64,000 bases of DNA, taken from Biscogniauxia marginata (Eukaryota; Ascomycota; Sordariomycetes; Xylariales; Xylariaceae). The stretch spans positions 496,001 through 560,000 of the forward strand of contig MU404067.1 in NCBI GenBank assembly GCA_022695795.1, read 5' to 3'. Below the pieces are notes generated by a model. The model made no database searches, had not been told where the DNA came from, and worked only from the letters and a program-made list of their open reading frames with translations. Made by a program: the position numbers and the translations under genes. Positions 48,114 to 59,924 of the stretch are shown piece by piece (position 1 is the stretch's first letter; each line of letters begins with the position of its first letter).

Positions 48114-50618
48114 GTCGTGTGTTCTGCTTACCCCAACACGCAACACACCCACGCACATATAGCTCCCAGTTGTTGTCTCAGAGCCCTTGTGCTTATTATA
48201 GCCTGCTTGTAACACCTACAGGAATCTTGGAGAAAATGGAAGCTTGTAATTTGCGGACGGGACCGGGGGGTGGAGGAAGGGGGGTGAGAGAGGGCGGAGG
48301 AAAGGCGTTCATCCCAACTTCTCTTTCCTTTTACTTCTCCCGCCTCTGTGTAGTGCTCAATGACGCATTCCCACCCCCCTTCCTCGGCTACGAGATGGAG
48401 GCTCGAGAAAGAGCAAAAAAAAAACACCCCCCTTGGAGTCCCGAATTTAGCCGATACATATGACATTCCTGCAATTCGCTTAACTGCGTACGTACATAGA
48501 AGGGGTTTGTTGCGCCGCGGGTTCTTTTCTGAGATCCTGTTCGGTCAGTTGCACACACTGCTATACCCCCCCCCCCCCCAGTAGTTAGTTAGTCCTTCAT
48601 CGGGGGGTCTTGGACTTAAAGGCAAGGGCTCTTGGTATTAGGTATTATATATTACATAGGTGAGTCATTAATGTCATCCGGGGAGAGGAGGTAATGGCGG
48701 TGGTGGGAGGGGGAGAGGGAAACAAGGTGTTCGTCGGAACATGTCTATGTAGAGCAGGACGGAGCACTTGGCCGAAGAGAAGGCCTAATAAAGTGCATTG
48801 TGATATGTGATTGACATTCTAAAATTAGTTTCAGCCTCTCAAAGATTGATTTTTTTCTTTTCTCTCTAAAAACTAGTCGTTCCTAAGCTACCTACCTAAA
48901 GCTATATTACATATTCACATGTATGTATGCAGGTACATACACACCACTTAGCAGGCACCGTTATATGTATGATTACTAACGAATAAACTTCACTCACTCT
49001 TTCCACCATGTATTATTATACAGGGCTTGTTGAGATTTCGCTGTTGATTACCTACCTAATTTTCAGATAAAAATCATAACTTGAAATCCGAAAATCTTTT
49101 GACAATCTTCCCCTCGTTCATGAAACCCGAACCCCCCGTTTCGACCTAGTAGTGAACTCCCAGATCGCTTGACCGTTGGTATATAAACCATGGAAAGCCC
49201 TACTTACCTACTACTTTTCTTTCTTTCTTTGGGTGGGAAGGGCTTCGCGTCAGAGAGAGACTTAATAACGGCGGAAATCCGGCTCGGCTCGGCTCTGCTC
49301 TTCTTTCGAACACATACCTAGGTACGGATTAGTAATCGGGAAATGGAAAGCGGTCTTAGGTACTTTTCCTCTATACTACGTGTCGGGGTCTCGCTTATGC
49401 CCATAATCCCCCCCGGACTTTCCATTCTCCCTCTAACTATTTATTCCCTGGGAAAATCCCTCATCTTCCACTTATTGAATTGCTCGGCGTCTGGTAAACG
49501 TACCAGGGGGGTTATTAATAAATAGATCGAATAGAACTTAATCTTATCCTTTCACATATGCAGGTGAGACGGACATGTGTAGATAGATGGCTTGGGGAAG
49601 GGAAATAAAATATGAGGTGAGACATGTGTATGTATATGATATATGATATTGTAAGGTGTTATTGGGTGTGTAAGATACGAATATTAGGTGAGATGATTGA
49701 TAGATTGATAGTAGTACCTTTGGCACTAAAAATCCTTCTCCTCGGGAAACAAACACGTGGGATGATGGGTCCGGGGAGAAAAAAAGAAAAGAAAAAAAGA
49801 AATGTTATATACCTGTATGGCGTCACTTGGGAGAAGGTCCTATCCAAAGTGGGGTAGATAGATATACCTATGCCCTCCCAGCAATCCGGGGCTCAGGGGG
49901 AGCGGGTACAACGTCAAGATGCAAATCCTAGCATGTGCGAAACAAAAATACCAATAATGAGGCCAACTCCTCTTGATTTTCTATATAAATCGAACAGCTA
50001 AAAAGCCAATACAATGTTCTGGAACAGGAACAGAAACAGAGAACAAAAGAAAAGGGACCGGGGGTATCTCGACTGAATCCGTTGCCTGCCTGTCATCATG
50101 CCCTCCTTACCCTTCTTTCTAACCGAAAGCATTATACCTAAATCCTTGTTTTTTTTTTGTCTATGGTGTTTTCCCTTCACCCTTCGGAGTTCGCAATGAA
50201 GTGTGCTCCCTTCTATTCCTCTCTCTGATACTTTCCTAGCAGCCTAACTCCTGTGAAAATGCTCGGAATCGTGAAAACAAACGCTCCCTCAAATATGTCA
50301 CACACACCAAGGCAGCCTTCTATGTTCCTACATGCTGCCCGGTCCACCCACTTGCTTCCAATACAATACAACACAAATCAATTCACCCATCCACCTTGAT
50401 TGTGCTCTTTTATTCCCGTGTCGTTGTTGGGAACGCGTTTTCATACCAAAGAAAGAAGATTGCCTCCAAAGTTCTAGAAACTGTTTCCCTAATTCGATTA
50501 GGGTGTCATCACGAGTGGTATAGCGTGGTCTGATGTCGACGTTGCGGACTCGTGGATATCTTCTAGCACGTCCATCGGGGTGTATTTTCCCCTCCCTCGT
50601 GCGTCGTATGGTAATTTT

Positions 50619-52130
50619 CTAGTCCTCGATAAAGGGGTCGCGGTCAAGCTCCAGCCTTTTGGCAGCCGGCTCGTCTCCCGAGCAGTCGTCTGGAATGCCG
50701 TATTTCTCCATCCACTGCTTGCGTAGAACCTGGTAAATAAAGAGATATTGGCTATCTGCCTGTACCATCTGCTTGCGCTGCTCCCGCAGGGCGTTAACCG
50801 TGGCGAACACAAGGTCCTCGTTGGTGCCGCTCGGGTTGAGTTGGTCATAGTGTTCCAGATCGCCCGAGTCGACCTCGCGCATTAGATGCTCAAGAGCGAT
50901 GAATGTACCGCTGCGTCCCACTCCAGCAGAACAGTGAATGATGCGGGGGTTGTCCTCACTTGCGTTCTTCTCACGCGAGAGGCGCATCAACTCAAAAAAG
51001 CTGTCGATATCCTGGAGTGCAGGGACACCAAAGTCGGGCCACTTTCGGTACAACAGGTGCCAGACCGTCATGTCTTCCTCCCGACCTTCCACGTGAATGT
51101 TGATCTTGCGCATCTGAATAGCGCCCTCGGCCCTCTCTTCAACACTCTCGCATGTAACCTGTGCACGGAAACCATCACCGAATTTCTCTTCCTCGCCGAT
51201 CTCTATGGGCCCATCATCAACATCGCGTGGGAAATAGGGGAAGCACTTCTCCGAGCCCCCCTCGTACACATCCGTCAGCATGACGATGACAGCAGGGCTC
51301 TTGAGCTGCTCCGTTATCATGCGCCATACATGCCCTGTGGTTATAGCCTTGGGACCTTGCATGGCGATGTATCGGAGAGGCGGTCGTTCGTCCGGTCTAA
51401 GGGGCGATCGCAGGATGATGGGCGAGGCATTGACATAATCCGATGTACCCGAGGGCACTTGTAGCTTGACACGGTTGTTGGCCCACGGGAAGATGTTCAT
51501 GTATCGGTCGAGATGTTTAGTTTCGGACAGGGGTAGGCGGGCAAATTGGTGGTTTGGCGAGGCGTTCTCGGCGGCTCTCAGGACACGATCCTGCTCTTGC
51601 AAGGACACCTCCTCGAATTTGGACTCGATTTCTGTATATCACGTTAAGAAACAGGTCAGCAGAGAAAGGCTTATGGATCAGGTGGGCAACGCACCCCGCT
51701 CGGTCAGGGCTAGAAAGGAAGGCTTCTCAGGCTTCTCTCCAGGCTTCCCAATGGGCAGCATATTTCCATTGTTAGACTCCCCCATAGCTGGCGACATCAT
51801 CTCGTGCTCGGCAGTGCCGTCATGGTTAACGACAGTAGACGCGATCGGTGCGGCAACCGAGGCGGGGGCTGGCGAGCGCGCACGTTTATGGGCGGAACGG
51901 AGGTGCTGTAGGGATCGAAATGGCGACTTGGGAGGGTGGAGGGAACTGGCACTGCTGGCGCTGTGGCTCGAGCTGGGCGGCGTGGTCGATATAGCCGTGG
52001 ATATGGACAGGACGGGAGGTGCCTGGCGGCTTGGTGATGCTATCTGCCTGCCGAGGGATGTCTCCTGTATGCCAGCGGGGCCAGCAGGCGAGGCCTTCCT
52101 GGTGCGCCGAAAGCGCGAAAGGTGTTCCAT
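50619..52130 (-). CDS. Classical protein tyrosine phosphatase
   Basis: Two exons (52130-51695, 51631-50619) with a 63-nt GTGCGT...CAG intron join in frame to 482 residues. The N-terminal 150 residues are Ser/Pro/Ala-rich and disordered (MEHLSRFRRTRKASPAGPAG...). The phosphatase domain follows: NRVKLQ and DYVNAS (substrate-recognition region), YIAMQGP, the WPD loop RKWPDFGVP with the general acid D345, the signature HCSAGVGRSGTF with nucleophile C379 and R385, and the Q-loop QMVQADSQYLFIY. It dephosphorylates phosphotyrosine proteins in the cytoplasm or nucleus. By family it is closest to the yeast Ptp1/Ptp2 and fission yeast Pyp type, several of which act on MAP kinases. The substrate cannot be read from sequence. 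All catalytic residues are present. The ATG at 52130 is the first in frame and lies in good context. Confidence 0.94.
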
Positions 52131-52366
52131 GGCGATGCAGAAGAGAGGAGATCAAAAGGGGAATGAGTGGTCGTGTGGAATGCAGGGCTGCCGAAGTCGC
52201 GACTCAGCGTGGGCCTGCGAGAGAGCCTGCGTGAGCTGATATGGGATGATTGTACGGGAAAGGTGATGCGCGGTGGGGGGAAGACGGTGGAGAGATGGTG
52301 GTAAACACAAGTTGGTTGGTGTATTGGCACGTGGGATACTAATTGTAGGATGTGGTTGGTGGTTGC

Positions 52367-52409
52367 GGTGGTGGTGGTAGTAGTAGTAGTGGTGGTGGTG
52401 GTGGTGGTG
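52367..52409. repeat. GGT/AGT trinucleotide microsatellite
   Basis: A run of GGT, AGT and again GGT units lies about 240 nt upstream of the phosphatase start, so ACC-rich on the mRNA strand. Confidence 0.9.
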
Positions 52410-52484
52410 ATTTATGGCATGAGGAGAGAGGAGGATTGAAATAGTGGCAGATGGTTGAGTTGGTGTCATCCATCCACGCATACA

Positions 52485-52600
52485 TAGGTTAGGTACCTAC
52501 CTAGGTACCTACCTAGGCACCTATGTAATCAACACCTGAGACGCCCAGGGTCAAACATACAATGGGTGTTAGGTACCTAGGTATGTACCTAGGTATGTAG
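52485..52600. repeat. Cluster of ACCTAGGT palindromes
   Basis: At least four overlapping or adjacent copies of GTACCTAGGTAC-like and TACCTACCTAGGTACC-like words occur within 116 nt, the highest local density seen in the window. Confidence 0.85.
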
Positions 52601-53699
52601 GTATGTCCAGTCCTAGTAACTGGTCGTTCTTAGTCTAGCCTAAGTACTTCCAAGTGTGTAATTAGAGAAGCAATGGCTGTGAGTAATTAGGCTAGGTACC
52701 TGTTCACTACTCGTATGTACTCAGTCCATTAACGAAATAGCGACAAGAGAGTGCAATGCGGGCCGCCGTTACAAGGATTCGCCGGGATACCTCGGTGGAT
52801 CGTATGTACCAAATTGTCACCTGGTACATGTATGCTGCCAAAAGGGGGTTAACCGACTTGGGATGACAAATGATTGATGCCATCTTACACTATTACGCGG
52901 ACGATTAGCCATTTCACGGCTCATGACTACATTACTCTAAGCACTTTTAACGCAAGGGAGACCAAAGAAAGAAAGAAAGAAAGAATTGAAGAAATGGATG
53001 ATGTGGTATGGTTTCTCAAGATGCGTAAAAGAGATACCTGTAATCTAGGTATCTACTTACATACATGTACCTTGATCCTTGATGAATACCTACATATGCC
53101 CGAGTGAATGGATATTGGATGTTATCTAACTGTTAATGAATTCCACTATAGAGGTAGAACATGTGACAATTTGCCTTGTATGGTAATGGAAGGATGTAGA
53201 CACAGTGGGGCCTGCCGACAGTCTGGTAAGTCCCACTTACATGTCGAGATAAAGGAGTTATTAGCACGTGCTAGATAGAGGTAGTTACTATTAATTAAAG
53301 ATGTCTTGCTTTATAGGTATGTAACATGTTAAACACACATGTGAGATCTAAGTGCGTTATAATAAAATGCTTCAGATCTAAAGTAACTAACTCCCACCTG
53401 TAGTTATTTCAAACAAAATAACTGAAAACTTATTACTAGCTTTTTTTTTTAATACTTAATAGCCTTAATCACCTACCTGTTAGAGATGTGATAGTAATAT
53501 GACTAATGACCCATGACACCACAAAACATGGTTTGTTCTCTGCCTTTCAGATACTACATGTACAATCAAGCTTTATATGCGAACGTAAGCCTTAGGTACC
53601 TAGTCAGCGCGTAGTAGCTGATTTTGCCACGCGGAATGGAATGCCTTGCAGCCTCTGTTTCATTAATCAGAACATCTGGTTCAAGGCAGCTGCAGCTGC

Positions 53700-54620
53700 A
53701 TCCCGTAAGAAATAACACAGGCCTCCTTCTGACAGCCATGCCTAACACAAGGCTTGAGTTCTGTCAGCACCTCGCCAAGGTACGCCCAACTCTTCCTCTA
53801 TAGAAATAGAGCTCGGCCTAAGCTCTCTATAGATCAGGGCCCTCTACGTATTGCTCGTCCAGGTCGACGATATACTTGCCCTAACTCAAGATCCCTCTTC
53901 GTTCAAGCTGCCTAAAGCTCCCGGTGCGGCCCTAGTGTTCAGCACAAGCTTATGAGGCCATACGGGTATAGACGAGTGATGCGATCGATTCATAAGCCTA
54001 AGCAAGGGGCTAGAACAACGCTGATGACATAGCATCCCTCGGACTCGATGAGCCTGAGAGCCGCGTGGGCTGCCTAAGCTTCGTAGCCCGGTCAAGCACC
54101 GTCAGGATTATCTTTCCATGCCCTTCGGGACTTTGGATGTCTCACAAGGGTGAGATCAATATCCTCGTGCCTGTTGTTCCATCTCTAAAGACCAATCCTA
54201 ACAATAGTCTTGGGCACAAACATGCCATCCTAGGTATAGAACATCATCACTCGTTTGAGCAGCTAGTATCCAATCTTCCAACCCAAGTCTCCCGTATGCT
54301 TGCGCCAATATCAAACCATCCCCCGACGGGTCTGCAGTACACATTACTAGTTCGATGGAATTCACGGCGCGGCTTGGTTCAATATTATACATCAAGGTCC
54401 TAGAGCTTTCTCTGATACACTGGATTTGGTACCATAGTAAACATAGCCACCTAGCCCAAGTGCAGAAGTCGATAGCCTCAATTTCACTGGAAACTCAGCT
54501 CGCATTCCCCCAACGCACAGCTCAACCCCCTAGGCCCTTATCTTATCTGGTTATCAAGTCGCGGGTTATAGATAGAAATAGGAGACATTACATCACGAGT
54601 AAGCTCCAAGATCGAGTCTA
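53700..54620. other. Unidentified GC-richer relic tract
   Basis: The base composition and runs such as LSFVARSSTVRIIFP and ILGIEHHHSFEQLVSNLPTQ on the plus strand suggest former coding DNA, but every frame is broken by stops. No family is recognisable. A retroelement origin is possible but unsupported. Confidence 0.35.
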
Positions 54621-55319
54621 GTTAGCTTGAGTACTTATGTGATTTTGATTTGGTAGTGCTAAGTCCACCGAAACCGTCTCTACGAACTTCTTAGCGAGTC
54701 CAGGCTTTTTATTTATACATCTAGCATTGAATATGATATTGTTAAAGCAGTTGGTACGGAATAATATAAGTATGAAATATTATACAAGTCGTAGCAGCAA
54801 CTCGCGCGTATCAATGTGTATTAAGAGATATCCTTAGTATGTAGAATTGATAATGGCCCCTTGCTAGGTAATGTTGAATGTTATATGCAATTAAAGGAGT
54901 TAGCGGCATGGTGGGGATCCGATGATCCAGCGAACCAATCATAATTACGCTACTGACATCAGGTATGCAATAACCCGAGCGTACCCCTCCAAAAATGCTA
55001 ACAACAACTAGTTCTTCCAACTTGTAAACACAACTCGAGCTCAGCATCGTTCATTCTATCATACCTACCTACATCAGACATTCCACCCGCTCCATCTCAC
55101 AACGACGCACCCAAAAAACCAGGTTTCCAGACGTTTACTACACTACATTGCAGTGCAGCATAGTACCGCCAAAAAAAAGATTAGAAGTGGTTGTACTAGG
55201 CCACTACGGATCCCAAACCGGGTACGCCGTAGGAAAGGGGGAGCGAGGAAGGAAAGAAAAAAGTCAGAGGGGGGGGAAAAAGAAAAAAAGAAAAAAAAGG
55301 AAAGGAAATTTCAGACATC

Positions 55320-56745
55320 ATGGAGGGCGGGGCGTCGCAGCACCGCAAGATCGAGCTCCAGGCGCCCGACGACCTCGCGTACCTGCTCGCCAACGTGCGG
55401 CGCGCGGCCGCGGCGCGCATCGACGAGGCCTTCCCGCCCGTCGACGGCGCGCACGGCGAGGACGAGCTGCGGACGCGCATCGAGGAGCTCGTCAACGAGG
55501 TATGTTTCATACGTATTTTATTTTATTTTTTATTTTTTTTCTTTGTTTACTTCCTTGCCTCCGTATCTCTTCTCATATCCCTCTCGAGCACGTATTACTT
55601 ATTATTTATTTCATTTCTTCAATTCTGCATGATGAGTTTATTGGTTTCGTTTCACCCTGTTATCTTTTTTTTTTTTCCATTGTCAACCTTTGCTTGGCTT
55701 GGCAAGCGTGCATTCATATATATATACCCCATGCGTGGCGTGCAGAAAGTGATTGTTCATTGGGCAGGGAACGTCAAGGACAGGAAGACCCGGGTTATAA
55801 ACCGCAAGAGAAGGGTGATCTGGCACATACGACCATAGGACCCAGAATACTCGGCATCCCGTCCGCTCTGCCCTAGATAAGCTGGGTACCGCCAGATTAG
55901 TAGTTGGGTCGGTGACGACCAGCGAATCCCTGGTGTTGTATGTTTATTTTTATTTTTTTATTTTTTTTCACTTTTTTTTTTTTCTGATATCATTTCTCTC
56001 GCTCATTATCTATTTGTTATTGCCCAGGAGGTCGATCTCTTTTATTCTTTAGTTTTCTTTATTTTATTATTTTCTAATTCGCGATCCGTATTGAACCCAT
56101 CCATCCCTCCGTCCATCCACCCCAAGCTCCACCTCACTCACCTACCTACCTACCTACCTACCTAACCTACCCACCCACCGTAGCTAACTCTACCCCGCAC
56201 AGTACATAACTCAGACCTTCACGCTCGCGGCCCCGAACCTCTCCATCAACGGGCTCTCGGTCGAGCCGTCGCAGTTCCTCTCCTCCTCCTCCTCCTCCGG
56301 GGCGGCCGCGGACCCGACGAGGCCGGAGGAGCTCTACGAGCCGTTCGACGCGCGCAAGCGTGCCCGCGTCGAGGACCTCACGCGCGAGGAGGAGGACCTG
56401 CTGCGCGACATCGCCGCCCTGAAGAAGAGCGTGCCCGGCGCCGCCGCCGCCGCCTGGGCCGAGGCCGCGCGGAAGAGCGTCAGGGAGGACGAGGACGCGC
56501 TCGCCAGGATGAACGACGGCCGCGCGTCTGCGGAGGAGGTCAACGGCGGCAGCAGTAATAGTAGTGGTGGTGGTGGTGGTGGTGGCAGTCTGGGGATCAA
56601 GGGGCTGGAGCGCCAGGCCGACGTCGAGAAGAGCTACGAGGGCGCCGTGCAGAGGCTCGGCAGGCTCAAGCGGGAGATGCCGTCGGTAGTGGCGAGGATG
56701 GAGAGGGCGAGGGCCGCGGGCGAGTATGTCGTTACGGAGCGGTGA
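55320..56745 (+). CDS. mis14: Kinetochore protein Mis14/Nsl1 (Mis12 complex)
   Basis: Two exons (55320-55499, 56203-56745) join in phase 0 to 240 residues. The first exon has the family hallmark HRKIELQAPDDLAYLLANVRRAA and ends RIEELVNE. The second resumes YITQTFTLAAPNLSINGL, followed by a Ser run, the conserved YEPFD...RVEDLTREEE helix and coiled-coil segments. Mis14/Nsl1 is one of four subunits of the Mis12 complex that ties centromeric chromatin to the Ndc80 microtubule-binding complex. The GTATGT donor and ACAG acceptor are standard. A Ser/Asn/Gly run (about residues 141-155) is encoded by AGT and GGT repeats. The exons are very GC-rich while the intron is AT-rich. The 703-nt intron is more than ten times the usual size here and encloses a 5S rRNA gene in the same orientation. 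Confidence 0.9.
55796..55799 (+). promoter_or_regulatory. Upstream TATA element of the 5S rRNA gene
   Basis: TATA in GGGTTATAAACC lies at -29 to -26 relative to the first base of the 5S gene. This is the position I recall for the required TATA element of Neurospora 5S genes. Confidence 0.75.
55825..55943 (+). rRNA. 5S ribosomal RNA
   Basis: A 119-nt block begins ACATACGACCAT and ends GTTGTATGT. The terminal helix pairs ACATAC with GTATGT. The invariant 3' half, GTAGTTGGGTCGGTGACGAC then CAGCGAATCCCTGGTG, is essentially the Neurospora sequence and contains the internal control region (TFIIIA/TFIIIC binding). CATCCCGTCCGCTCTGCCCT is the loop A/B region, and GGACCCAG pairs with CTGGGTACC further on. 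No stem-breaking change is obvious, so it appears functional. In Pezizomycotina 5S genes are dispersed as single copies. This one lies in the intron of the Mis14 gene, on the same strand. Confidence 0.95.
55944..55984 (+). terminator. T-run terminator of RNA polymerase III
   Basis: Directly after the 5S 3' end come TTATTTTTATTTTTTTATTTTTTTT-type T runs, more than enough for Pol III termination on the coding strand. Confidence 0.85.
56143..56164 (+). repeat. CTAC tetranucleotide run near the Mis14 intron 3' end
   Basis: Five tandem CTAC units lie about 40 nt before the acceptor at 56202. Together with the surrounding pyrimidines they may serve as the polypyrimidine tract. Confidence 0.85.
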
Positions 56746-57887
56746 TCGATCATGGACGAGGAGGAGGATTGATTATGGATGAAAGTAAGGGTGGTGTATC
56801 GACTACTTACTCTGTCTGGGGTTACGGACGAAAAAAAAAAGGGGGGGGGGGAGGGTTAGGACGAGTAGAGGGAGGTTTGTTTCACGGAAGTAACGTGCGG
56901 TCCAACAGTAGGAGAGACGTTAAAAGTTCAGTATATATCGTGATACCCGCTCGGGGGGGGAGGGGGCCGGAGGTGGGAGGGTTATTCTCGTCTGGGATCG
57001 GGAATTCTTGTTCGGGACCTCTTCACCTCTTCATTGTATCGTATCGTCTGTACTAAATGGGCTCATTGTCAAGAGCGAGAGGATGTATGTATAAGAGAAG
57101 AAGAAAAGAAAAGAAAAAATAGAAACGAAAAAAAAGGTGGTGGCCATATCTAACTAGGACTAGAGTTCCATTAGGTTGATTTTACCATTATACCCACCGC
57201 GTTCCCATATCCATTCTGATGTTATCGTCGACCATGTGGCATGAGTATTTGCAACACATACTCTATTGGACTTTACGCAAAATACCTCAGATGAGATAAT
57301 AATATCTAACGAAGTATAAAATATAACATTAGAAACACTCGTCTTCTACCTCTGATATCCCCCCCTTTCCTCCCAAGATACTGAAGAATATATTTTATAT
57401 CTCTTAAATATACCTACCTTTTACCTATTCAAACGTTCATATTTACGTACGTATATCAGAAAGTCAATCCTCGCCCCCATCCTTTTTCTTTTCGTTTTTT
57501 TAATAATAATAAAATCACGACTTTCTTATTTCTTAAAGGAACAAAAGTTTTAAAACCTTCTGTTATTTATCTCTGCTGCATACACTCTTTCTCGCCATCT
57601 CTCTTCTTCTCTCCCTCCCTTGATATTTATGTTTCCCGGTAGAGCCATCACAACACGAAGATGGAGAAAAAATGAAGCAAAACTCGAAATTATCATCACT
57701 AGACCCCCTTATCTATTGCTTGGATTGGCTTTGGCTTATGATGGCCCGGTCCCAAATTTCGTCTATGGTTTCTTTCCTATGCAACACATGTCTGCTTGCG
57801 TGTGTGCGCCCCCGTTCCGATAGGATGGCTTCTTACTTCGTAGCTAGTACTACTGCTTTGAACATATCTCTCCGCCGCAACGTTGGT
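56746..57887. other. Convergent intergenic region, no gene seen
   Basis: 3' flanks of Mis14 and the Sec14-type gene, with G-rich and A-rich simple sequence (56830-56960, 57100-57140). No coding signal. Confidence 0.6.
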
Positions 57888-59165
57888 TTATGCAGCCGCA
57901 GCCTCGCCTCCGATCTCAGTTGGCTTGTTCTCGATCGTCGCGTCCTCGACCGGCTTCTCCCACCACGCGGGCTTAGACCACTCCGGCTCCCTCCATGGGC
58001 CTGCATCGCTGAACTCGCAGCCGCCCTCACACTTACAAGTACCACCATACTGCTCAGGCAGGTTCTCAGCAGGGATGTGCTCTAGCAGTAGTTTGGAGGG
58101 GTTGCCGCTGACGACATCGATCTTGGAGGCGGTGACGGGATCCAGAAAGCCCCTCACGGTCCTCCACACCCAGCTGAATAGCGACGGCGCGTTGATCAGG
58201 TACATGTGGCCCAGGCGCTCCGGGTAGTAGTTATTGCTCATGGCGGACGCCTGCTGGACGTAGCCGAATACCTGGCTAGCATTCGAGAGACCGACACCGG
58301 CGAGATCCATGATGGTGCAGGAGGTTTCGAGCAGGTGTCCAGCCTTGCGCGAGCAGGCGGGGAGCCTGGGGTCGGCCATCTTCTCGTACTCGACGGCCAG
58401 GTTGAGAAGCATCTTGCCGTCCGTGATGCCGGCCTTGTAGATCTCGGTAAGGTTGATGCGACCCAGCTGCTCGATGTAGACCGGCCGACCAACCTGGAGG
58501 ATTGTAAGTTAGGTAAATGATTCGTACGTGGGATGATGAGGACAGGCGTACCTTGTCCGTCTTGTGGTAGAACTGCGTGTAGAACTTGGCGAGTTGCGCC
58601 TTGAAGGCTCCATCCTTGTCCCAGGTCCTGACCGCCTCGTCGAGTTTGATGGGCGTCGGGGGGTTCTTGGGGTCGACCTCCTCGAGAGCCAGAGTCTTGT
58701 TACCGCCGTTCTTGGTATCCTTCGTGGTCATGGCTTTCCGCCACTCCAAGTAGTCGGTAAACCTGTGACGGTGGTGTTTAGTTAAAATGCGACATGCTAG
58801 TCGGAAAGGGACCCAGTGCTAACATTTTCTTGGCGGCATTGACATCAAACTTGCGAGCTCGCAAGAATCGCAGCTGTACAACACACGCCCGTTAGCATGC
58901 TCGAATTCTACACCTGCACCTGTGGCCTCCCATGTTTTTGGTGTGTCAATGTAGACGTAGGGGATAGCCGTACCAGAGTCAGGGTGTCGAGGTGCTCCTT
59001 GTAACCCTCGGTCTCGAGCATCATACGGAGCTGGTGCACCTGGGCTTGCTGGCCCTCGGTCAAATGGCCGGGGAAGCCAGGCTTGGGTTCCGGGGTGGTA
59101 GTCGGATACTCATAGTGATCATACGTGGGATCCAGCTTCATGCCGAGCTGCTGTGCTTCCGCCAT
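57888..59165 (-). CDS. sec14: Sec14-type phosphatidylinositol/phosphatidylcholine transfer protein
   Basis: Four exons (59165-58974, 58873-58824, 58762-58552, 58493-57888) join in frame to 352 residues. An N-terminal region with GFPGHLTEGQQAQVHQLRMM leads into the CRAL-TRIO N-terminal helix motif LRFLRARKFDVNAAKKMF, then TDYLEWRK. The lipid-binding domain follows with FYHKTDKVGRPVYIEQLGRI, CTIMDLAGVGLSNASQVFGY, YYPERLGHMYLINAPSLFSW and LPEQYGGTCKCEGGCEFSD. It exchanges phosphatidylinositol and phosphatidylcholine at Golgi membranes to sustain PI4P signalling and secretion. The sequence is close to yeast Sec14, with a longer N-terminus and an acidic tail after the CEGGCE motif. The 50-nt second exon encodes most of the FLRARKFD motif. 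The assignment is secure; whether it is the essential paralogue is inferred. Confidence 0.94.
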
Positions 59166-59924
59166 GTTCGCGTAGCGTAGGGGGGGTTTCAAGGTGACAG
59201 GGAATTTTGTAGGTGTAGGTGTTGGCGTTGGCGTTCGTATTCGACAAGGCGGGCTCGGAGGAGGAAGGGGAGGGGGGGGGGGAAGAGGAAGAGGGAGAAG
59301 GATGGAAGTGAGCAAGAGGGAGAGAGAGAGGTGCTCTAGGGATATCTCTCCTTTATTATTATTATTGTCAAAGTCGACACGTACTCGGTACTCAACAACT
59401 AAATTAGTACCGCAGCAGGCAATGAAGGGGGTTTGGCTAGACTCCAAATGTGGGTTGGGCGGGGAGAGTCGTCATTCGCCAAATCAAATAACTAGAAGGG
59501 AAAAAAATGACGGTGAGGGGGGTTTCGTTTTGGGTGACTTATGTAATCAGGGTCCTTTCCTCAAGAAGAAATACCTAGTGTACGAAGTACAGATGTACAG
59601 ATGTACAGATGTGCAGACGTTAAAAATCTTAAAAAAAAAAACCCCTGTACTAGAGAGAATACAGTATATCTATAAATCTCACATACACTGTACACATTCG
59701 AGAACCGTTATTACATTCCATTGGCTCCTAACCCTCAACCAAGTCTATACGTGCAATTCACCAGACACAGTTGTTGGCACGCCTAGAAGATACGGTGAGA
59801 ACATTGGACATGTTCATCCAGTTTACTTTCTTTTATACTGTCAGGTAATTCCTCAGTCTCGATCAGGGCTGGCGTCATCTCGTCTTCTCTCGTCTTCCTC
59901 CTCCTCCTCCTCCTCCGTACCTTT
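59166..59924. other. Intergenic, no gene seen
   Basis: Sec14-type gene promoter, with GT-rich and G-rich runs around 59210-59290 (pyrimidine-rich on the mRNA strand), then the 3' flank of the prefoldin gene with a CCT run at 59896-59916. Confidence 0.6.

Larger units (their letters stand above)
42972..50618. other. 7.6 kb gene-poor spacer
   Basis: No frame has coding character, and I found no RNA gene. The left kilobase is the folliculin promoter (pyrimidine-rich on its strand). It also holds a 13-nt tandem repeat (44457-44495), ACCTAGGT motif copies (45930-45945), a (TG)n run (48082-48110), a C run (48567-48580) and TTTC repeats near 49220. Much of the sequence between 47 and 50.6 kb is CT- or A-rich, like long untranslated regions. 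The right end is the 3' flank of the phosphatase gene. Confidence 0.5.
52131..55319. other. Intergenic: phosphatase promoter, motif cluster, relic DNA
   Basis: A (GGT)n/(AGT)n run at 52367-52409 lies in the phosphatase leader. The densest ACCTAGGT cluster of the window follows at 52485-52600. From about 53700 to 54600 a patch of near-50 percent GC stands in AT-rich surroundings, with frames broken by stops; it looks like a decayed coding element that I cannot identify. The last 180 nt are the Mis14 leader, which is A/G-rich. Confidence 0.5.

Noticed and set aside
51466..52239. 257-codon frame antisense to the tyrosine phosphatase
   Set aside because: It is a shadow of the phosphatase gene, and no domain is seen.
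53850..53900. Possible reverse transcriptase motif (VDDI-like) on the plus strand
   Set aside because: A four-residue match in a tract full of stops; no other RT or integrase motifs were found around it.
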